Positions 15,751-23,894 of a DNA stretch of 40,917 bases are shown piece after piece; positions within the stretch are counted from its first letter, which is position 1, and the number at the start of each line of letters is the position of its first letter. The position numbers and the translations under genes are program-made. The DNA is from Candidatus Nomurabacteria bacterium (GTDB lineage Bacteria; Patescibacteriota; Minisyncoccia; Phycocordibacterales; SBAW01). The stretch spans positions 1-40,917 of the forward strand of contig CALREG010000001.1 in the NCBI GenBank assembly GCA_943355135.1. Direction: 5' to 3'. The notes beneath the pieces were generated by a model. The model saw nothing but the letters and a program-made list of their open reading frames with translations. It had not been told where the DNA came from and ran no database searches.

Positions 15751-17895
15751 TTAATGATTATCATCTTTTTTAGGCTCATCCTTCTTTTCCTCTTTTTTCT
15801 CCGCATCACCATGGTCGTCTTCGTTCATCTCCTTAATCTTTTCTATCAATTCATCTGACTTACTCTTCCCTTTTCGTATCTTCTCCGCGGCAGTCTTTTC
15901 TGCCTTTGGTACCCACAAAGAAAGCGTTCTGAAGAGATTGCCCTCATTTGACGTTATGTGTTTAGCAAATTGTTCTTTGTAGTTTGGCGCCAGTTTTGTT
16001 GTTGTAGCTGCAACCTCCTCTTTTTCTTTTTTATCGAATTCAACTTCTCTCTTTTTTGCGGCATCGAGAGCCTCTTTAGCAATCTCTTGAGTGATTTTAT
16101 GTGTATCAATCAATCCTGCGATGTTGCTACGTTGTATATCATTTTGTGCATTACCCAAATCTGTTTCAAGTTGAGCAGCTCTCTTTGTAGAAACTTGGTG
16201 AGTGTCTGCCGCTGTTTTTACTTGAGTTTTTATCGTTGTACGCTCGCTACTGTATTTCTGTTCGAATTCCGCCTTGGCTGCTGTCTCAGCTTTTGCCTTT
16301 TCATCCTTACTCGGGGCTTTAAATTGTTCGGCTTCTTTTTGCAGCGCTTTTACGCGGGCATCGAAGTCTCCTTTATAACCACCCTTATTCGTTGCTTTGC
16401 CAAATTCAAGCGGAGTTACTTTGCCGTGGACATCCACACTCCCTCCAACCAGCCCGAGGCTTTTATTAATTGTTTTTGAGTTTCTGCCGTCGAAAGTGGC
16501 TTTTCCTATCCGGTTGACTCCGCTCAGTAGGTTCCTACCCACCACGCCTTTTGAGCCGAGGTTCTGCATAAATTTACTCTGACCTAGACTGTATGCGCCC
16601 AAGCCGAGCGTATTGCGCCCAGCAAACCCGGCTAAGCCAAAACTCTTACCTGTAAGGTTTCCGGTGACTTTTGAGGCGATACCGCTTCCTTCTTTGACCA
16701 CCCAGTCTGATACCTTTAGTGCCACAAACATCAGTGCGATGATAAAGCCCATACGGATGAACACCGATGCTATAAGGCCGACAGTGGCTATTTCGTCGGT
16801 GCCAGAGCTTGCGGTATTGGCTATTGCGTTAAGCAAGTTTCCATTACCGGTGGTGTTTCCAGTAAGTAGAGTTCCTGCAAACCGAGTGAGTATAAGGAAC
16901 ATAAAAAGGAATATCGCTGGATAGAGCGAAAACTCTACGAGCTTTTTGAGCCATTGGTCAAAGTACCCTTCAGTCTTCTTCATAGTTTTTGCAACAAAAG
17001 CCAACGGTGACGCTATGAGCAAGAACCACAACCCCACAATACGGAGCATAAATTTAATACCCACTTGAATAAAAGTAAAAAACAACATCCAGAGCATCGC
17101 CGCAACAGACAAATAAATCACCGTAAATGTCCCTAGTGCTGCCCAAGCGCCGCCAGAAAAGACACCGCCATTCCCTCCAAGTTTGTCAAAAGTCTCCTTA
17201 CTGAGTAAGACCTGAGGCCCTACGGCTCCCATAATAGAGGTGCTCAAGTCTTTGACACCGTTGATTTGCACTATCTTGCCGTCCGCTCCTACGCCGGCGG
17301 GGATAGCATTATAAAACTGCAAGGCTAAAATGTTACCCATGTCTATTACCACGCGGGTAAAGAAGAAGCTGAAGTTGACTAACAAGGCAATGACCACAAC
17401 TATTGCGAGTGTTTTGATGGTGCCGGAAGTTTCGGCCTGTAACATGACGGTCATCGCGATGTAGACGAGGATAAAGATGAACGACATGTTGGCAAGATCG
17501 CGCACCGTGGTCCATCCGTCAGAAAGAAAGCCAAGTGCATAGGCGGTTGAGTTGAGCGAGAGTTGCACCACAATACTAAAGAAGTACGCACCCACATAAG
17601 CTACTTTACTGGCGATGAGGGGGCCTATGTAGTACATGATCACAGCCAAGCACTCTGTGATGCCCGATTTGCACTCCATTTCTGTAGAAGCAGAAGGTGT
17701 ACTGTAAGGATTTGCTTGTGTCTGTTGCGCAGTATTGTACTGTGTTTGAAGTTGTTGACATTCCGCAACATTCCCTGGATTTTGTCTTAGACATTCCTCC
17801 TGCGAGAACGGAGCGGCCTCTGCTTGTATTGGCAAAAAACTGAATACCAATATTCCAAGGGCTACTCCAAATAGTATTTTTTTACTGGAACGCAT
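15751..17895 (-). CDS. VirB6/TrbL-like polytopic membrane protein
   Basis: A 714-aa protein with a signal peptide (1-27, ending AEA), a Gln/Thr-rich exposed stretch with Cys residues (30-82), then membrane helices at about 84-112, 137-153, 163-185, 250-282, 286-303, 322-344 and 370-398. The C-terminal ~210 residues are highly charged and predicted coiled coil, ending in a Lys/Glu/Asp run. This large multi-helix core followed by a cytoplasmic tail is the VirB6/TrbL plan, which forms the inner-membrane channel of type IV systems. Overlap of 14 bases with the upstream gene shows co-translation. Assignment rests on topology plus VirB4/PrgI neighbours. Confidence 0.75.
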   Translation of the reverse strand: MRSSKKILFGVALGILVFSFLPIQAEAAPFSQEECLRQNPGNVAECQQLQTQYNTAQQTQANPYSTPSASTEMECKSGITECLAVIMYYIGPLIASKVAYVGAYFFSIVVQLSLNSTAYALGFLSDGWTTVRDLANMSFIFILVYIAMTVMLQAETSGTIKTLAIVVVIALLVNFSFFFTRVVIDMGNILALQFYNAIPAGVGADGKIVQINGVKDLSTSIMGAVGPQVLLSKETFDKLGGNGGVFSGGAWAALGTFTVIYLSVAAMLWMLFFTFIQVGIKFMLRIVGLWFLLIASPLAFVAKTMKKTEGYFDQWLKKLVEFSLYPAIFLFMFLILTRFAGTLLTGNTTGNGNLLNAIANTASSGTDEIATVGLIASVFIRMGFIIALMFVALKVSDWVVKEGSGIASKVTGNLTGKSFGLAGFAGRNTLGLGAYSLGQSKFMQNLGSKGVVGRNLLSGVNRIGKATFDGRNSKTINKSLGLVGGSVDVHGKVTPLEFGKATNKGGYKGDFDARVKALQKEAEQFKAPSKDEKAKAETAAKAEFEQKYSSERTTIKTQVKTAADTHQVSTKRAAQLETDLGNAQNDIQRSNIAGLIDTHKITQEIAKEALDAAKKREVEFDKKEKEEVAATTTKLAPNYKEQFAKHITSNEGNLFRTLSLWVPKAEKTAAEKIRKGKSKSDELIEKIKEMNEDDHGDAEKKEEKKDEPKKDDNH

Positions 17896-19768
17896 AGCAT
17901 TGGTTGAGCTCGGTAGTGGTCAGTTGATTGCGGGTTGCAAGCGAGTTTTGCAGGGTTGTACGGTCTTGCTGTGCGTTGGTGATATCGGTTTGGGTAATTA
18001 GCGTGCCCAACGCAAGTGCTTTGCTGTAGGCTGCCTTAACCGCCGCCACGTCTCCCGGTCCAGAAACGCCGATAGCCGCGGTTTGCAGATCTTGCAGGGT
18101 CGCGATACCTTGGTTGGCGCGTGTGATGTTGTTGTTGGCGTTGTCTATGAGTGGATCGTATGAGTGGAGCGCGCGCGCCGAGCTGGTTGCAAGCGCGTCT
18201 TGCAGTTTGCTCTCCCAGCAATTGACCAGAGTTTGTAGCTGTGACTGCGTGTTTTGTATATCGCCGATAATCCCCTGTTGTACCGAGCCATACTGCTGGG
18301 CCAAGTTGACCTGTCCTTGAAGTGCGGTCAACACTCCTTGCGCGTCTGCCTGTGCCTGCTGCTGTTCGGGTGTAAGAAAGTTTGCTGCGTAGCCTTGGCT
18401 TCCGCTGAGGTTAGACACACCTCCTTGGAGCGCCTTGACCATCAACTGACTTATGAGTGCGCTGATGATCGCGTCGAAACTACCCGAGATCCCCGCTTGG
18501 GTAAGCGTCTCTTTAGATACGTTCAGCGTACTACTCAAAGAGTCGGCGATGGTGGAGCCCGGAGTAGTCACTACTTTGTCGCAGATCATTTTAGTAGATA
18601 TGCCACCAGTGTTGGGAGCTGGTCGGCAGTTACTCTCCTTTTCAGACGAGAGGAAGCCTTTGCCCAATATGTAATCCTCTTGTTTTCGGCCTACAGCAGA
18701 GTTGACGGCGAAGCTGAGTTTACCGAGACCATCTTGGTAAGCTCCAAACGAGTTATTAGTGGGGGTGCCAACAAAGGAGAGGAGTCCGCCCCACCCACCT
18801 TGGGAGAAATTGCCATTAGCAAAAGCGTTTATGTTTTTAATGACGCCTGTAAGAGTACAAGAGGCGGCATTGTTGCGTCGTGCGTAGCTTTGTGCGAGAG
18901 CGACGCGTATCTGGGCTTTAAAGGGTGAGCACAAGAACGAGAGCGCTGAGCCGCGGATAAACTCACCCGCCGCTTGGTCGGCCACATTGGTAAAGAATTG
19001 CTTGTAGTTGGTAACAAACGACGGCTTGCCGTTGAAGCCGGAGTTGATCCAGTTGACCACACTCGAGGTGATTTGTTGCACGGCGGCGCGAGCAATAGTG
19101 CGAGCGATGCAGTTTAAAAAGTTTTCGCGTATGGTATCCGCCGTTGCCACCGTGTTGAGGTAGCGCGGCGACACAGGTACTGCACTTACTGTTTCGACGG
19201 CATTGCCGGCAAGTGATGCCGTTGCGCCGCCGAGCAACCCTGCAGTGCAGAGTGCCGCACCGACTCCTACCCCCAACAAAGCCGCTCCTAAAATACTATT
19301 GCCGTTGGCATCTACGGCAGTGGCTCCACTCCCGGGGACAATGTTGGGGCTCCCTGAGACAACGCCAGTATTAAGTTCGTTGGCTGTTTTTGGAACAAAG
19401 TTGCTGGTCGGTCCTCCTCCACTCCCCGCCGAACTACCGCCAAGCCAATCTACCCCAGGGACACTTTGTATACCGCCTGCTCCCCCGCCCGTGGTTCCTC
19501 CTCCTGCTGAAATACTGCTGCCGGTGGTGCCACCACCACTCAGTGGAGTCCCTACATTTATATTTGTGTCAGAAATAACGCCAGAGGGCGTGTTGTTTTG
19601 ATTTTTTGTGGTACTGGTGGTGCCGGTTGTTCTTGTCGTTCCTGTTCCAAACGAGCCGCTGTCAGGCTGTTTAATAATCCCGTCGCGGAAGAAGAAAAAC
19701 CAGACGAGCCCGACTAAAAGTGCAAGCGCTACTGCGGCGACAATAGTGAGTATAATTCGTCTGGTCAT
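17882..19768 (-). CDS. Hypothetical anchored extracytoplasmic protein of the T4SS cluster
   Basis: A 628-aa protein. One membrane anchor at about 5-27 is followed by a Gly/Thr/Ser low-complexity linker (35-135), then a helical region with a hydrophobic Gly/Ala stretch (about 152-187) and several conserved-looking Cys (for example FLNCIAR, FLCSPFK, NCWESK, LNQCYAFQ). The last ~200 residues are Gln/Ala/Asn-rich and likely coiled coil. No family is recognised. It overlaps both neighbours by 4 and 14 bases, so it is an integral member of the operon; a surface or periplasmic-side scaffold is a reasonable guess. Confidence 0.75.
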   Translation of the reverse strand: MTRRIILTIVAAVALALLVGLVWFFFFRDGIIKQPDSGSFGTGTTRTTGTTSTTKNQNNTPSGVISDTNINVGTPLSGGGTTGSSISAGGGTTGGGAGGIQSVPGVDWLGGSSAGSGGGPTSNFVPKTANELNTGVVSGSPNIVPGSGATAVDANGNSILGAALLGVGVGAALCTAGLLGGATASLAGNAVETVSAVPVSPRYLNTVATADTIRENFLNCIARTIARAAVQQITSSVVNWINSGFNGKPSFVTNYKQFFTNVADQAAGEFIRGSALSFLCSPFKAQIRVALAQSYARRNNAASCTLTGVIKNINAFANGNFSQGGWGGLLSFVGTPTNNSFGAYQDGLGKLSFAVNSAVGRKQEDYILGKGFLSSEKESNCRPAPNTGGISTKMICDKVVTTPGSTIADSLSSTLNVSKETLTQAGISGSFDAIISALISQLMVKALQGGVSNLSGSQGYAANFLTPEQQQAQADAQGVLTALQGQVNLAQQYGSVQQGIIGDIQNTQSQLQTLVNCWESKLQDALATSSARALHSYDPLIDNANNNITRANQGIATLQDLQTAAIGVSGPGDVAAVKAAYSKALALGTLITQTDITNAQQDRTTLQNSLATRNQLTTTELNQCYAFQ

Positions 19769-20652
19769 TGAGGGTACGAAGAAACAAAAACGTCCCAGGA
19801 TGTCCCCGGCTCGTCTTTACTGAAAAGTATACCGCCTTTACGCAGTTGCTCGGCGAGCGTTGTTAACACACGTGCCGATTCTGTACCCGCGGTTTGGAAG
19901 CTTTGCAACCCCGAAAGTCCGCGCATCGGGTCTTCGAGGACCATACGCATCTCTCCGGTAGCCACCGACATTGTCGAAAGGTTATTAATGAGCGGCAGAT
20001 AGAGCGGAACGAGTGTTGTGGGGACAGGAATGTTGGCAAGATCCTCTGCCAACGCGGTATACTCTGCCCCTATACCCACAAGAGACTTGAGTGTGGCGGC
20101 GTCATTGTAGTCGGTAGCATACCCGATGGCATACAAAACATCGTCGTTGCTGGCTTTAGGGTGCTTTCTAAAGGTTTGCATAACCGCATTACCCCACGTG
20201 CGCATAGTGGCCGCGTTTTGAGATACTGCATTGAGGTCAGTCGCTTTATATTGAATACTCTCAATACTCCCTACCCGAGCGGCGGCGTCGGCTATAAGCT
20301 TTTCTTGGGTGGGTATATCGTTGCCAAGGCCCTGCGCGTTGGCATTGCTGAGGTTTATAAAGAGTGAGCGTGCTACGCTTGAGGTTACATTTGAGCTCTG
20401 AGCCTCTTTTAGTAATGCTTGTATGGTGTCTTCGCTCGGCGCGGCGGGGAGTTCGGGAGCTCCTGCTTGCGCTGCCTCTAGTGCAGCCTGCCAATCTTCG
20501 GCGGGAGTGGGCTGATCAGCACTTAATACGGCTGCGGGGCTGCTTTTAGGCGCAGTAATATATTGTGCCAGCAAGATAAGTGCGCCAGAGAGTGCAATAG
20601 ACACCACTATGGTTGAAAATCGTGAACTCGGGAGATACGAAGCAACATTCAT
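19765..20652 (-). CDS. Hypothetical membrane-anchored protein, first gene of the T4SS cluster
   Basis: A 295-aa protein with one N-terminal membrane segment (about 13-32) and a helical extracytoplasmic domain with repeated acidic/Ala segments. No family is recognised. The ATG at 20652 is 7 nt after a TATACT box on the minus strand formed at the edge of the palindromic repeat 20662-20728. This is the only visible promoter for the upstream four genes of the cluster. The 4-base overlap with the next gene indicates translational coupling. Confidence 0.75.
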   Translation of the reverse strand: MNVASYLPSSRFSTIVVSIALSGALILLAQYITAPKSSPAAVLSADQPTPAEDWQAALEAAQAGAPELPAAPSEDTIQALLKEAQSSNVTSSVARSLFINLSNANAQGLGNDIPTQEKLIADAAARVGSIESIQYKATDLNAVSQNAATMRTWGNAVMQTFRKHPKASNDDVLYAIGYATDYNDAATLKSLVGIGAEYTALAEDLANIPVPTTLVPLYLPLINNLSTMSVATGEMRMVLEDPMRGLSGLQSFQTAGTESARVLTTLAEQLRKGGILFSKDEPGTSWDVFVSSYPQ

Positions 20653-20659
20653 TACCTCA

Positions 20660-20665
20660 AGTATA
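20660..20665 (-). promoter_or_regulatory. -10 element of the T4SS cluster
   Basis: TATACT on the minus strand, 7 nt before the ATG at 20652, overlapping the TATA flank of the palindromic repeat. Confidence 0.5.
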
Positions 20666-20728
20666 CCCCGTGAGATAGTCTGGGTAGTCGCGCGTCGTGA
20701 ATAATTATCATATATCTCACAGGGTATA
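20662..20728. repeat. Short non-autonomous copy of the CCCCRTGAGATA inverted-repeat element
   Basis: TATA-CCCCGTGAGATA (20662-20677) and TATCTCACAGGG-TATA (20713-20728) enclose 35 bp without a gene. Same ends and same TATA flanks as the GIY-YIG-bearing element. It sits between two divergent genes and its flanks form outward -10 boxes on both sides. Confidence 0.65.
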
Positions 20729-20730
20729 CT
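20725..20730 (+). promoter_or_regulatory. -10 element for the 20739 ORF
   Basis: TATACT, 8 nt before the ATG at 20739, overlapping the right TATA flank of the palindromic repeat. Confidence 0.45.
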
Positions 20731-20738
20731 GTACCTAC

Positions 20739-21080
20739 ATGCATACTATTTCGAGATTGTTAGTTACGGGGCTGATGTTAGCCGGGCTTTCGGCACCTCT
20801 CATCAGTCAGGCGCTCATTGTTCCCATTGGGGGCAAGATAACTAAGGTTGTATTTTGTTTAAACGGGGGTATTTACTTTACCGTTCTTGGTTTTGGCGCA
20901 GGGGCAGGCGCTTTTACCTTTACACCAGGATCAATCTTGTATCCATGGGGTCCGCCGCGACCAGGAGTAAATGTTCTCGGCGCGGCAGATGTACCCTACG
21001 GGTGCGTCATTTCAGTCAAACCGCCGATTGTGCTCCCGAGCCTCCGAGTATTTATGAGCGGGACAAGTCTATCCATTTAG
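20739..21080 (+). CDS. Small secreted protein of unknown function
   Basis: 113 aa from the ATG at 20739. An upstream ATG at 20697 would read through the repeat and is rejected because the chosen start directly gives a signal peptide (MHTISRLLVTGLMLAGLSAP, likely cut near SQA). The mature part is short, Gly/Pro-rich and beta-like (ITKVVFCLNGGIYFTVLGFG) with two Cys, resembling small exported proteins common in Patescibacteria, but no family is recognised. A TATACT box 8 nt upstream predicts a leaderless transcript. The 3' end overlaps the convergent rsmA by 29 bases. Confidence 0.6.
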   Translation: MHTISRLLVTGLMLAGLSAPLISQALIVPIGGKITKVVFCLNGGIYFTVLGFGAGAGAFTFTPGSILYPWGPPRPGVNVLGAADVPYGCVISVKPPIVLPSLRVFMSGTSLSI

Positions 21081-21789
21081 ACAGCGGTACATCTTCGGCG
21101 CGTGTTTTTGGAGATATTTCGACTTTCTCAAGAAGTTCAGAGTATTCTTTCCCCAGATTATTTTTGAGAAATTTTCTTTTTTGAGAGAATCCTTTTTTGA
21201 CCAGCTCAAAAAACTTTTCTTCGTGTGCGGTGTTTGTAAAATTGCTTCGCGAAATGTTTTCAACCGCCACAATCGCTGAGTCTACTTTGGGTGGTGGAGA
21301 GAAAGCGCCTGCTGGAGTGGTCTTTATATATTTTGGCATTCCGTACGCTTTGATAGAAAGCGAGAGAATACTTTCTTTCTTTGAACGTGCAATCCTCTCC
21401 CCCACTTCTTTTTGTACCAAAAATACTAGTGTTGATGGTTGTTGTTTGGCGGTGAGAAACTTTTTAAACAAGGCGCCGGTGATGTAGTACGGAATGTTCC
21501 CCACTACTTTGTAGTGTTTGAACTTTGGTTCAAACTCAAGCGCATCACCTTCCATCACGGTAAAATCTTTTCCTGCAAACTTTTCTTGCAACATAGAAAT
21601 AAGGCGCGAATCTTTTTCAAGCGCAATAACTTTTGCACCACGCTCAAGCAGTACTTCTGTCAGTGCCCCTTCGCCGGGGCCTATTTCCACTACCGTCTCC
21701 CCTTCTTCTATATGTGCGGCATCGGCAACCGCATTCAAATATACTTTTGAATTAAGGAAGTGCTGCCCGAGAGATTTCTTCTTATACAT
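21052..21789 (-). CDS. rsmA: 16S rRNA dimethyladenosine transferase RsmA/KsgA
   Basis: A 245-aa methyltransferase that dimethylates the two adjacent adenines in the 3' hairpin of 16S rRNA during small-subunit assembly. The start KKSLGQHFL is diagnostic of the family. SAM-binding motif I is VEIGPGEGALT at 34-44 and the catalytic motif IV is NIPYY at 98-102. Length is slightly short for the family (about 260-280), with a reduced C-terminal domain. A TAGTAT sequence lies 13 nt upstream. The 3' end overlaps the small secreted-protein gene on the other strand. Confidence 0.95.
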   Translation of the reverse strand: MYKKKSLGQHFLNSKVYLNAVADAAHIEEGETVVEIGPGEGALTEVLLERGAKVIALEKDSRLISMLQEKFAGKDFTVMEGDALEFEPKFKHYKVVGNIPYYITGALFKKFLTAKQQPSTLVFLVQKEVGERIARSKKESILSLSIKAYGMPKYIKTTPAGAFSPPPKVDSAIVAVENISRSNFTNTAHEEKFFELVKKGFSQKRKFLKNNLGKEYSELLEKVEISPKTRAEDVPLSKWIDLSRS

Positions 21790-21804
21790 ATAAGTAGAGC
21801 GATA

Positions 21805-23691
21805 CTAGTCTAAGTATATGGTTTTGCCTAGACGTTCGGGGCTCTCGGCTTGCAATAGGTCGCCAGAGATTTCTTGCAGGAATAGCGAGCTACTCCGCAC
21901 GTCGGTGTTGCCAAATATCGTGCGCATCATTGCGTAGGATAGGTAGAGCTTTTGTTTTGCCCGCGTCAGCGCCACATACATCAGTCTGCGCTCCTCCTCG
22001 AGGCTGTCTTTGGTATCGTCCTCCCGCTCGTAGGGGAAGAGGCCTTCCTCGAGTCCGATGATGAATACGCAGGGGAATTCCAGCCCTTTGGCCGCATGTA
22101 CGGTCATAAGTCGCACTTGGTTTTTGTGCTCTTTTAGTTCGTCTTGGTCGCTCGCAAGGGCCGCAGACTCTAAAAACTTTTCCAAACCTTCCGGTTGGGG
22201 CAATACATCATATCGCGCAGCAAGCGACACCAACTCGGCGAGGTTTTCTAGTCGCTCGGCCCCTTCCGACTTATCTTCTTTGAGTGCTTGTTCTATTCCG
22301 CTTTCTGTCACTACCATACGCAAAAGTTTTGAGGGCGCAGCTGTGGCTGCATTGGTTTGTATGGTCGCGAGTAGCCGACGCATCGACGCAACTCGCTCGC
22401 GCGTTTTGCCTGTCAGCGCAGCCTCCTGTCCTGCGAGGATTTTTAATTTTGTCACCTTTCCTATTCCCGGCAGAGTGTCTATCACACGCCCAATGTCAGC
22501 GGAATTTTCGCTCACGGCGGCGCGCACAAACGACAGTACATCTTTGACCTCTTTGCGTTCAAAAAAGCGGGTGCCGAGCACTTGGTACGGGATGCTCGCG
22601 TTGAGCAACTTTTCTTCTATCGCACGCGACTGAAAGTTGGCACGATAGAGCACCGCGAAGTCTTGCGGCGCCCGGCCGTCGTCGAGCAGCTCTTGGATTT
22701 TGCGGGCAACAAACGTCGCTTCGTCTCCCCCGTCGCCCGCGATGTAGAGCGAAATAGCTTCGCCGTCAGCATTGTTAGTAAAAAGATTTTTCTCCGGACG
22801 ATTGGTGTTGTTGCTGATTACTTGGTTGGCGGCGGTGAGTATGGTCTTGGTGGAGCGGTAGTTTTGTTCAAGGGTTATCATCACTCCGCCGTACTTCTTT
22901 TCAAACTGGAGCATGTTTTCAATCTGCGCTCCGCGCCAGCCATAGATAGTTTGGTCTATGTCACCCACGACGCAAATATTTTTTTCTGGCCCGACTAGTA
23001 GTTCGGCGAGCCGGGCTTGTATAAGGTTAGTGTCTTGATATTCATCGACGTGTATATAGCTCCAGCGTTTTTGGCATCGCTCGCGCACGTCCGGAAATTT
23101 CTCCAACAGTTGTACCGCGCGCAGCAGCAGGTCATCAAAGTCCATCGCGGTGTCCGCGCGGAGGGCACTTTCATATTTGAGCCACGCTTGCGCTATTTGT
23201 TTGTCCCGCCACGAAACGGCCCCTTCGGCGTACTCACCGGCCCCAATTCCCTCTCCTTTATTGCGTGAGGCGACCGCTAAAGCAGTCCGTGGTTCGATAT
23301 CTTCGGCGCCGGCAGACTTGAGTGCCGCCTTCATCTCTCGCAGAGAGTCGGCGCGGTCATAGATTGCCGGAGTGCGCTTATAGCCGAGCAGCTTGGCGTT
23401 CTCCTTTATAAGAGTGAGTCCGAGCGAGTGAAAGGTGGATACAAAGGGTCCACTGCCTTGATCGCGAGCAAAGCTCGCCGCAATCCGCGAGCGCATTTCG
23501 GCCGCCGCTTTGTTGGTAAAGGTGATAGCCAAGATGCTTTCAGGCGCCACCCCGTGGCGGATGATATTGCGGATACGATCGGCAATGACCTTAGTTTTGC
23601 CCGCCCCTGCTCCCGCGAGTACTAATAGGGGGCCCTCTATTGACTCAACGCACTTCTGTTGTTCTGAGTTGAGTTTGGGTAGCGGGTCCAT
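21805..23691 (-). CDS. UvrD/PcrA-type superfamily 1 DNA helicase
   Basis: A 628-aa 3'-5' DNA helicase used in repair and replication-conflict resolution. Walker A is AGAGAGKT at 26-33, the DEXX motif DEYQD at 216-220, followed by QTIYGWRGAQ (motif III), the QNYRS block (motif IV), TVHAAKGLEFPCVF (motif V) and YVALTRAKQKL (motif VI). All SF1A motifs are present. The C-terminal extension typical of PcrA (about 100 residues) is absent. A TATAGT box 6 nt before the ATG predicts a leaderless mRNA. UvrD, PcrA and Rep cannot be told apart from sequence alone here. Confidence 0.94.
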   Translation of the reverse strand: MDPLPKLNSEQQKCVESIEGPLLVLAGAGAGKTKVIADRIRNIIRHGVAPESILAITFTNKAAAEMRSRIAASFARDQGSGPFVSTFHSLGLTLIKENAKLLGYKRTPAIYDRADSLREMKAALKSAGAEDIEPRTALAVASRNKGEGIGAGEYAEGAVSWRDKQIAQAWLKYESALRADTAMDFDDLLLRAVQLLEKFPDVRERCQKRWSYIHVDEYQDTNLIQARLAELLVGPEKNICVVGDIDQTIYGWRGAQIENMLQFEKKYGGVMITLEQNYRSTKTILTAANQVISNNTNRPEKNLFTNNADGEAISLYIAGDGGDEATFVARKIQELLDDGRAPQDFAVLYRANFQSRAIEEKLLNASIPYQVLGTRFFERKEVKDVLSFVRAAVSENSADIGRVIDTLPGIGKVTKLKILAGQEAALTGKTRERVASMRRLLATIQTNAATAAPSKLLRMVVTESGIEQALKEDKSEGAERLENLAELVSLAARYDVLPQPEGLEKFLESAALASDQDELKEHKNQVRLMTVHAAKGLEFPCVFIIGLEEGLFPYEREDDTKDSLEEERRLMYVALTRAKQKLYLSYAMMRTIFGNTDVRSSSLFLQEISGDLLQAESPERLGKTIYLD

Positions 23692-23697
23692 ATGCCC

Positions 23698-23703
23698 ACT
23701 ATA
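23698..23703 (-). promoter_or_regulatory. -10 element of the helicase gene
   Basis: TATAGT on the minus strand in the context GAGGGTATAGT, 6 nt before the ATG at 23691. Confidence 0.5.
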
Positions 23704-23777
23704 CCCTCAAAACCCTTATATTCCAACGGTTTTTCATCAAATCTACAGGGTTTTTCCACAGCTCGGCTTTCGGGCGG

Positions 23778-23807
23778 TTGACGCGGCTTAAACGATCTGC
23801 GTATAGT
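23778..23807 (+). promoter_or_regulatory. Sigma70-like promoter upstream of the M23 peptidase gene
   Basis: TTGACG (23778-23783), an 18-nt spacer and TATAGT (23802-23807). Transcription from here would pass through the hairpin at 23831-23858 before reaching the gene, so the gene may have a distal attenuated promoter plus a proximal leaderless one. Confidence 0.5.
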
Positions 23808-23830
23808 AAAAAGGTACAGGGACGGGAGTT

Positions 23831-23858
23831 AAAAAACGGCTCAACTAAGCCATTTTTT
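23831..23858. terminator. Hairpin with A6/T6 flanks in the M23 leader
   Basis: AAAAAACGGCT (23831-23841) pairs with AGCCATTTTTT (23848-23858) across a 6-nt loop, with one C-A mismatch. It has the form of a bidirectional terminator; on the plus strand it would end a short leader RNA started at about 23814. Confidence 0.5.
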
Positions 23859-23882
23859 AGCGGAATTACGCAAAATACAGCC

Positions 23883-23888
23883 TAGAAT
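23883..23888 (+). promoter_or_regulatory. -10 element directly before the M23 peptidase TTG start
   Basis: TAGAAT, 6 nt before the TTG codon at 23895. The same spacing as other leaderless genes in the window supports the unusual TTG start. Confidence 0.45.
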
Positions 23889-23894
23889 AACGCT

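Noticed and set aside
18254..18928. 224-codon plus-strand frame within the T4SS hypothetical gene
   Set aside because: It lies wholly antisense to the 628-aa operon gene, which has coupled overlaps at both ends; no signals support the plus-strand frame.
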